Assembly: GCA_003649845.1 (NCBI GenBank)
Contig: QMTB01000030.1
Span: 1 to 11,549, forward strand
Length of the DNA stretch: 11,549 nt
Direction of reading: 5' to 3'
Origin: Thermoplasmata archaeon
GTDB taxonomy: Archaea; Thermoplasmatota; E2; DHVEG-1
Position 1 is the stretch's first letter. Each line of letters opens with the position of its first letter. The position numbers were made by a program, and so were the translations under genes. Under the pieces are notes generated by a model. It saw nothing but the letters and a program-made list of their open reading frames with translations, had not been told where the DNA came from and did no database searches. Of this stretch, positions 7,025 through 11,549 are shown in pieces.

Positions 7025-8989
7025 ATGCATCTTTTCCCATATCAACCTAGAAAACATCAAACAGAGATTATACAGCTTATCTCTGAGGTTCTATCTAACC
7101 ATAGGCATCTAGTTTTAGAATCCGGCACTGGCTCAGGTAAAACTGTTTGTGCTCTAACCGCTGCTTTAGAATATGCTTTGAATTATGATAAAAAAATTGT
7201 TTATATCACTCGTACAAACTCCCAGCAGCAGCAGGTTCTATTAGAATTAAGAGCTATTAGAGAGCATGCTGAAGAATCTTTGAAACCTAGGCTTTTTGGA
7301 GTTGGTATCCAAGGTAGAGCAAATATGTGTTTACAAGCAAGATATAACACAGAGTTATCTCAGGGTACTGCTGAGGAGTTATCAAAGTTTTGTGCAGCTG
7401 AAAAGAAAAAGGTTCACACCTCTAGGAAGGGCTGTAAATATTATAGAAATGTAATTGAAGATGAAGAAAAAGTTGAAGAAACCTACAGATGGGTTAGAGA
7501 GAAACTACCCTATGTTGAAGATTTCATAGAATATTGTGATCGTAAAGATCTCTGTCCATATGAGATTAATAAAGAACTTATAAGAGATGCAATACTAGTT
7601 GTAGTGCCATATATCTATGTTTTCAATCCTATAATCCGTAACATGTTACTTGACTGGCTTAGTAGAGATGAGGATGATTTGATTCTAGTTGTAGATGAAG
7701 CCCATAATCTACCAGATTATCTCAGAGATTTATTCTCCTCTCAACTTAGTTACTGGATGCTTAAAGCTTGTATAGAAGAGGTTAAAACCTATGGAGATCC
7801 CAAGGTTTCTATTAGTCAGATTTCTGTTTCAAAGTTTTGTAAAACTCTATCTGAGATTATACGAGATCTTAGAGATACCTATGTTTATAGTATACTTGAA
7901 GATGGTATTAGAAATAGAAATGATAAACAAGATGCATTCTTGCCATCCCATGAATTTGAAACAGAGATACTATCTAGACTGAGCATAACTAGTAAACAGT
8001 TAGATCAAATTATAGAAGATCTACTAGTTTTTGGAGAAAAGATTCAAGAATATAAACAACAACAAGGTAAACTCCCTAGATCTTATGTACATCATCTAGG
8101 TGAATTCCTTGAATTCTGGATGAATCTTGAAAGTGAACAATATGCTAAATTAGTTGTTGATGCTTCTAATGGTAGAAATCCTCGTATTGAAGCTTATTGC
8201 TTAGATCCATCTATTGGTGCTAGTGTTATAAAGAAATTTCATGCAACAATACATATGTCTGGTACATTGCAACCTCTAGAAGAATATAGGGATTCTATGG
8301 GTTTACCAGGAGATACTATTTTATCATCTTTTCCATCTCCTTTTCCAAAGGAAAACCGTAGAATACTATATGTAACTGATGCTACAACAAAGTATGATGA
8401 GATTATTAAAGATAGAGATATTGCTGGTAGGATAGAGAATTATATATCTAGTGTATGTAACACTTTTCCTCGTAATACAATGGTTTTCTTCCCTAGTTTT
8501 AATATACTTTCTATGTTTCAATCAAAAGATTTTTTCAAGAAAATTAGGCGATCTGTATATGTTGAGGAGCAGAAGATGTCGCAGTCTGCACTTATGGATT
8601 TAGTTTCTGATTTTAAATCACATGGCGCTAAAGATGGTGCAACTATGTTTTCTGTAATGGGTGGTAGAATAAGTGAGGGTATGGATTTTCCAGCTTCTCA
8701 ACTAGAGATAGCTTTGATAGTAGGTATACCATATCCTAAGCCAACGGCTAGGCAGCGTGGATTACAACACTATTATGAGATGAAATTTCGTAAAGGCTGG
8801 GAGTATACCGTTGAAGCACCAACAGCTCGTAAACTTGTTCAGTCAATAGGTCGTCTGATAAGAGATGAAAATGATCGAGGTATAGCAGTTATACTTGATT
8901 GGCGTGCAAAACGTTTTAAGAAATATCTAGAAGATCTTAGAGAATCAAAAGATTTGATAAAAGACATACAAAAATTTATAGAGAATTAG
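7025..8989 (+). CDS. xpd: XPD/Rad3-family Fe-S DNA helicase
   Basis: A superfamily 2 ATP-dependent 5'-3' DNA helicase of the XPD/Rad3 group, linked to excision repair and to processing of blocked DNA. Motif Q/I: YQPRKHQ near the N-terminus and Walker A SGTGSGKT (33-40). Motif Ia: YITRTNSQ. The 4Fe-4S domain lies between I and II, with likely ligands Cys102, Cys123, Cys137 and Cys177 (CPYE); Cys171 is an extra. Motif II is DEAH (224-227). The Arch domain covers about 230-400. Helicase domain 2 holds MSGTL (411-415), FFPSF, GGRISEGMDF (547-556) and motif VI QSIGRLIRDENDRG (606-619). The 654-residue length is normal for archaea, so all domains are present. No ribosome site is seen before the ATG. 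The alkyltransferase-like gene nearby would be a plausible functional partner if it flags lesions for excision repair, but that link is inference. It diverges from taw2 and converges with the propeller gene. Confidence 0.93.
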   Translation: MHLFPYQPRKHQTEIIQLISEVLSNHRHLVLESGTGSGKTVCALTAALEYALNYDKKIVYITRTNSQQQQVLLELRAIREHAEESLKPRLFGVGIQGRANMCLQARYNTELSQGTAEELSKFCAAEKKKVHTSRKGCKYYRNVIEDEEKVEETYRWVREKLPYVEDFIEYCDRKDLCPYEINKELIRDAILVVVPYIYVFNPIIRNMLLDWLSRDEDDLILVVDEAHNLPDYLRDLFSSQLSYWMLKACIEEVKTYGDPKVSISQISVSKFCKTLSEIIRDLRDTYVYSILEDGIRNRNDKQDAFLPSHEFETEILSRLSITSKQLDQIIEDLLVFGEKIQEYKQQQGKLPRSYVHHLGEFLEFWMNLESEQYAKLVVDASNGRNPRIEAYCLDPSIGASVIKKFHATIHMSGTLQPLEEYRDSMGLPGDTILSSFPSPFPKENRRILYVTDATTKYDEIIKDRDIAGRIENYISSVCNTFPRNTMVFFPSFNILSMFQSKDFFKKIRRSVYVEEQKMSQSALMDLVSDFKSHGAKDGATMFSVMGGRISEGMDFPASQLEIALIVGIPYPKPTARQRGLQHYYEMKFRKGWEYTVEAPTARKLVQSIGRLIRDENDRGIAVILDWRAKRFKKYLEDLRESKDLIKDIQKFIEN

Positions 8990-9026
8990 ATTTTTGATGA
9001 ACTAGGTTTCTAATGATTGAGCTATT

Positions 9027-9048
9027 AGAAAAATTGAAGAAAAATTGA
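9027..9048 (-). terminator. Tandem 11-bp repeat forming a double U-tract terminator
   Basis: AGAAAAATTGA occurs twice head to tail (9027-9037 and 9038-9048). On the minus strand this gives two T5 tracts within 20 nt, immediately after the stop codon of the propeller gene. Repeated U-tracts are a typical archaeal termination signal. The plus-strand xpd transcript has its own T5 at 8991-8995. Confidence 0.5.
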
Positions 9049-9050
9049 TT

Positions 9051-10625
9051 TTAGATCTTAGATAACAGCATCCTCTGAATAAATGGTGGTAGTAGGTTTA
9101 ACGAGAATGGTTTTGGAAAAGTAACACGCAAAGGATCAGACATAACACTCTCCCAACCATGACTATCGATAGCCTTAACAGTGATATTATAGACACCTCG
9201 TGGAGCATGAGTGAAGACAGTGAAACTAACAGTTTCACCAGACTGGTATGGTCCTATCCAACCGCTAACACCTATACCCCAAGCAACAACAAAATAATAG
9301 ATATCATCATCCTCAGGATCAACACTAGAAATATTAATCGTATAAGGCTTATTGATCTTGGCAGTACTAGAACCAGTTACAATAGGTTTACTAGGTGGCT
9401 TATTATCAGGTACGATTTTAAGAAGCCAAACTTCACTCCTGTTATCACTGATGAAAGAACTAGTACCACCTACTACTATATAACTACCATCATTGATAAC
9501 GTCAACAAAGTGACCGCCATCATATCCACTCCCACCTAGAATTCTACCCCACTCCTTATTACCATACTGATCTGTCTTAATAAGCCAGAGGTCTTCATCA
9601 CCATACCTACTATAAGAATAAGTACCACCCACTATAATATATCCTTCATCAATGGTTTCCTTAACGCAATAAGCCTCATCCCAGCTACCACCACCAAAAC
9701 TCTTATTCCAAACCATATTACCCTCACTATCTGTTTTTATAAGCCAGATATCATCACAACCAAAACGATCAAACTCACCAACTATAATAAAACCACCATC
9801 CCTGGTTTCCTCAACCCAATGTCCCTCATCGCAACCTTTACCACCAAAATATTTCTTCCATAACATATTACCCTGGTTATCTGTCTTAATTAACAAAACA
9901 TCTCCACTTTTCTCACCAGATACAGAAGAAATAGCATAACCAACAAGTATATATCCACCATCACTAGTTTGTTGAAGGGACTCTGCTCCACCTGCAAAAC
10001 TACCAGTGTTAAAACTTTTATCCCACACAATGTTACCCATATCATCTGTTTTAACCAACCAAACATCCCCTGAAGTAGAACCACATAAAATATAACCATC
10101 ATCACTGGTTTGATGAACACACTCGCCAGTCTCATCTGAGAGAGTACCTAATATTTTATCCCAAACCAAATTACCATCACGATCTGTTTTAATAAGACGC
10201 ATATCCCAACTACTACCATAATAGGTTCCTACCAAAATGTATCCACCATCATTAGTCTCCTCAACATAACTAGCATCACTATTCTTATGACCAAATGTTT
10301 TCATCCAAATCAAATTACCTATATCCTCTGTTTTTATCAACAGAGGTCTATCAGAGATACCATTGGAAAGCACTACCTCTCCAGCTATAATATATCCTCC
10401 ATCACTGGTTTCATGGACACAATAACCATTATGATAAAGATAGCTGTCACTATAAGTATGATTCCATTCACCATCATTGTTAGGGTTAGACATTGTTATG
10501 GAAGGATCTTTGTTAGCAAGGTTACTTTTCTCTTCGTTTGATAAAAATTTATGTGACATGGAAATAGGTATTAAGAGTATAAAAGAAACTATTATAATTG
10601 GAATTATCCTACTTTTCATATTCAT
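9051..10625 (-). CDS. Exported seven-repeat beta-propeller protein with Fn3-like domain and C-terminal tail
   Basis: Secreted protein of unknown function, 524 residues from the chosen start. The first 25 residues are a signal peptide (MNMKSR, then a long hydrophobic run). Residues about 53-405 contain seven repeats of 47-54 residues on the pattern ETSDGGYI-VG ... D-WLIKTD-GN--W-K-FGG. The seventh lacks the final GN--W strand, and the stretch before the first repeat (GEWNHTYSDSYL) supplies it, as in propellers closed by a Velcro strand. Residues about 411-503 are an Fn3- or PKD-like sandwich (PSKPIVTGSS ... ITVKAIDSHGWES). The end is FPKPFSLNLLPPFIQRMLL plus three residues. Start choice: GGAGG at 10635-10639 lies nine bases before the ATG at 10625, while an in-frame ATG at 10652 lies close to the predicted transcription start and has no ribosome site. 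A binding or scaffold role at the cell surface is inference. Confidence 0.85.
   Translation of the reverse strand: MNMKSRIIPIIIVSFILLIPISMSHKFLSNEEKSNLANKDPSITMSNPNNDGEWNHTYSDSYLYHNGYCVHETSDGGYIIAGEVVLSNGISDRPLLIKTEDIGNLIWMKTFGHKNSDASYVEETNDGGYILVGTYYGSSWDMRLIKTDRDGNLVWDKILGTLSDETGECVHQTSDDGYILCGSTSGDVWLVKTDDMGNIVWDKSFNTGSFAGGAESLQQTSDGGYILVGYAISSVSGEKSGDVLLIKTDNQGNMLWKKYFGGKGCDEGHWVEETRDGGFIIVGEFDRFGCDDIWLIKTDSEGNMVWNKSFGGGSWDEAYCVKETIDEGYIIVGGTYSYSRYGDEDLWLIKTDQYGNKEWGRILGGSGYDGGHFVDVINDGSYIVVGGTSSFISDNRSEVWLLKIVPDNKPPSKPIVTGSSTAKINKPYTINISSVDPEDDDIYYFVVAWGIGVSGWIGPYQSGETVSFTVFTHAPRGVYNITVKAIDSHGWESVMSDPLRVTFPKPFSLNLLPPFIQRMLLSKI
9411..10469 (-). repeat. Seven protein-level repeats of about 150 bp encoding propeller blades
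   Basis: Seven diverged units of roughly 141-162 bp. In protein the successive repeat cores begin YCVHETSDGGY, SYVEETNDGGY, ECVHQTSDDGY, ESLQQTSDGGY, HWVEETRDGGF, YCVKETIDEGY and HFVDVINDGSY, spaced 51, 49, 47, 54, 50 and 53 residues apart. At DNA level the best conserved block is the complement of TCDGGY(I/V)-type codons, seen as ccaccatcactggttt-like words. The units differ by many substitutions, so this is an old duplication rather than a recent tandem expansion. Confidence 0.8.
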
Positions 10626-10670
10626 ATTACAAAGCCTCCAAATTCTATACATCTATTTAGTCTAGGATAT

Positions 10671-10685
10671 TTTATATATATATTT
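10671..10685 (-). promoter_or_regulatory. TATA box of the propeller gene
   Basis: On the minus strand this reads AAATATATATATAAA. Initiation about 25 nt downstream would fall near 10650, giving a leader of about 25 nt that includes the GGAGG at 10635-10639. This placement argues against the upstream ATG at 10652. Confidence 0.5.
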
Positions 10686-10696
10686 CTATAGAAAGC

Positions 10697-10702
10697 AAAA
10701 AA
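10697..10702 (-). terminator. U-tract after the split hydrolase gene
   Basis: Six T on the minus strand, in a pyrimidine-rich stretch (CTCTCTCCCTCTTTTTT) about 30 nt after the TAA stop at 10734. This is a likely terminator separating the hydrolase from the propeller gene, which has its own TATA box just beyond. Confidence 0.45.
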
Positions 10703-10733
10703 GAGGGAGAGAGGTGATAAGCTGTTATTATGC

Positions 10734-11138
10734 TTAGTCATTGTCATGTTGAAGTGGGCTGCCACTAGGTGTACCAGAAATCAGTTGAACCTGTCCATAT
10801 TCTGCATGTTCTATCTCCCAACCTCTAACAGGGCCTAGATCAGGGGTATTCTCTAGATATCTATTACCTTGGCTGCCCTGGAAATACGCTGCCCAAACAA
10901 GTTCAGTACAATAATATTTCTTAGCCCAAGATACTGGATGAGAAAACCAATATATCCAGGTCCCCGTATTACCACTACCACCACGGGGAGGAAGAGCACC
11001 ATACCACCACTTATCCTTACCATTTAGATCTGGACTATCCTTAACTTGCTTACGAAGCCCAAATTGAGAATCACTATCATAGGGAAGATTTACCTTACTC
11101 TCAGCAAATTTTATGGTATCTGCTACCATATCCCCGTG
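10734..11138 (-). CDS. Downstream (catalytic Cys) half of a YiiX/NlpC-P60-like hydrolase, -1 frame
   Basis: This is the continuation of the gene that starts at 11485, read one frame back from the A-run at 11138-11144; together they span 10734-11485 and give about 250 residues. The 134 residues of this part run HGDMVADTIKFAES, VNLPYD, a Gly/Trp-rich loop, and then YYCTELVWAAY, in which Cys193 of the joined protein is the expected nucleophile (the family's YxCSELV box). The reading frame stays open to 11228 upstream, but that extra stretch is Arg/Ser-rich shadow sequence. No good ribosome site precedes an internal start: the ATG at 11129 has only GGGG immediately before it. Independent translation would give a cytoplasmic fragment without a signal peptide or catalytic His, so it makes sense only as part of a frameshifted product or a broken gene. 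Confidence 0.75.
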   Translation of the reverse strand, partial: HGDMVADTIKFAESKVNLPYDSDSQFGLRKQVKDSPDLNGKDKWWYGALPPRGGSGNTGTWIYWFSHPVSWAKKYYCTELVWAAYFQGSQGNRYLENTPDLGPVRGWEIEHAEYGQVQLISGTPSGSPLQHDND

Positions 11139-11144
11139 TTTTTT
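11112..11144 (-). promoter_or_regulatory. Candidate -1 programmed frameshift site: slippery heptamer, 7-nt spacer, stem-loop
   Basis: On the minus strand, in the zero frame, GGA-AAA-AAC contains A_AAA_AAC (11144-11138), a canonical X_XXY_YYZ slippery heptamer in the required phase. A spacer of 7 nt (11137-11131) follows, then a perfect 7-bp stem TATGGTA/TACCATA (11130-11124 with 11118-11112) around the 5-nt loop GCAGA. The zero-frame TAG (11125-11123) lies at the stem/loop edge. A -1 slip joins the two hydrolase halves exactly. The stem is weak (two G-C pairs). The alternative is a lost A in the A6 run. Confidence 0.5.
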
Positions 11145-11485
11145 CCTTGGTATGGAGTTACTCTTACGACCACCATTTTCGTATAACCGCCGTGTTCTTG
11201 ATAGACACGATCCATTGCTTGATCCCATGTTTCATTTAATACCCCCGGTCCATCAGCATCAATTACTCTATACGTACCATCACTACATCTACCTAAATAG
11301 AGCATAGCATGTTGATAGGTAAGACCAGTATATAATGGTGGTATATTCTTATATCTTATCAGCACTATATCTCCCCTACTTGTACCTGGTGGTATAGTGC
11401 TATGTCCAGCTGTTACAACAATAGATATTGATGGCACTAGTAGTATCACCAGCATCAAAAATATGAGAATATATTTTTTTCTCAT
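11123..11485 (-). CDS. Upstream (signal peptide and catalytic His) half of a YiiX/NlpC-P60-like hydrolase
   Basis: Start of an exported cysteine hydrolase of the permuted papain-like group (YiiX/YebB-like, Peptidase C92/DUF830 relatives), enzymes that cleave amide or ester bonds of peptides or lipids. Residues 1-26 are a signal peptide (MRKK, hydrophobic core, VTAG). GDIVLIRYKN at 38-47 is the family's opening strand, and YQHAMLYLG (57-65) carries the likely catalytic His59. VIDADGPGV and VVVRVTPYQG follow. The frame closes after 120 codons at TAG 11125-11123, before the catalytic Cys, which lies in the next frame. Residues 1-116 belong to the joined protein; the last four (TGIW) appear only in the unshifted product. 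The ATG at 11485 is preceded by GGGAGGT at 11497-11503, 11 bases away. A 15-bp palindrome lies in the promoter. Confidence 0.8.
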   Translation of the reverse strand: MRKKYILIFLMLVILLVPSISIVVTAGHSTIPPGTSRGDIVLIRYKNIPPLYTGLTYQHAMLYLGRCSDGTYRVIDADGPGVLNETWDQAMDRVYQEHGGYTKMVVVRVTPYQGKNTGIW

Positions 11486-11520
11486 ATCTTTTAACTACCT
11501 CCCTTTTATAATTTCAACCG

Positions 11521-11547
11521 AATTGTAATACAATTTAATTTTATAAA
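11521..11547 (-). promoter_or_regulatory. Hydrolase promoter with a 15-bp palindromic operator candidate
   Basis: The minus strand has a TATA element (TTTATAAAAT, 11547-11538), with initiation expected near 11516 and a leader of about 30 nt holding the GGGAGGT ribosome site. Between TATA box and start point lies AATTGTAATACAATT (11521-11535), a perfect inverted repeat of 7-bp arms around one base. A dimeric repressor bound there would block polymerase. Confidence 0.45.
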
Positions 11548-11549
11548 TG

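Noticed and set aside
9411..10469. CRISPR array suggested by repeated words such as ccaccatcactggttt
   Set aside because: The words are about 150 bp apart, diverged and in one open reading frame; they encode propeller blades.
10626..10652. A nine-codon N-terminal extension of the propeller protein from the ATG at 10652
   Set aside because: It has no ribosome site and lies at or before the predicted transcription start, while GGAGG at 10635-10639 is ideally placed for the ATG at 10625, directly before the signal peptide.
11139..11228. Upstream part of the second hydrolase frame starting at the ATG at 11228
   Set aside because: It runs opposite the well-conserved first frame, is rich in Arg and Ser and resembles no part of the family; only sequence after the A-run continues the protein.

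Overview
The window looks like a piece of an AT-rich euryarchaeal chromosome. The archaeal assignment rests on a CDP-archaeol synthase (CarS), an archaeal-type TYW2 (Taw2), Tsr3, an Fe-S XPD helicase, TATA-box promoters and GGTGA/GGAGG ribosome sites. Secreted C25 (gingipain-like) peptidases with PKD/Ig modules and repeat-rich exported proteins are typical of uncultured, protein-degrading Thermoplasmata-like lineages such as marine benthic group D; that finer placement is inference only. Arginine is mostly AGA/AGG and isoleucine is often ATA.

Layout: (1) 1-267, a promoter region and possible end of an upstream transcript. (2) 268-2505 (+), a secreted C25 peptidase with a propeptide, PKD and Ig-like C-terminal domains. 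(3) 2658-3257 (+) carS, 3306-3602 (+) a small eight-cysteine zinc protein, and 3732-4169 (+) an alkyltransferase-like protein that has lost the methyl-acceptor cysteine. (4) 6939-4181 (-), a tight operon taw2-tsr3-acdA: two SAM-dependent 3-amino-3-carboxypropyl transferases acting on tRNA and rRNA, then an ADP-forming acyl-CoA synthetase alpha-type subunit. (5) 7025-8989 (+), xpd, divergent from taw2 and probably sharing a TATA region with it. (6) 10625-9051 (-), an exported protein with seven repeats that reads as a seven-bladed beta-propeller, followed by an Fn3-like domain and a proline/hydrophobic C-terminal tail. (7) 11485-10734 (-), an exported YiiX/NlpC-P60-like (permuted papain) cysteine hydrolase split between two frames.

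The most striking point is in region 7. The two halves of the hydrolase meet at A_AAA_AAC in the exact phase of a canonical -1 frameshift heptamer. A 7-nt spacer and a perfect 7-bp stem-loop that contains the zero-frame stop codon follow it. The predicted catalytic His is upstream of the shift and the Cys downstream, so only the shifted product could be active. A one-base deletion, real or from sequencing, in the same A-run is the main alternative.

Taken together, the two ends of the window encode exported proteins (peptidase, propeller, hydrolase), and the middle is housekeeping: lipid synthesis, RNA modification, acyl-CoA energy metabolism and DNA repair. No tRNA, rRNA, CRISPR array or insertion sequence was seen.
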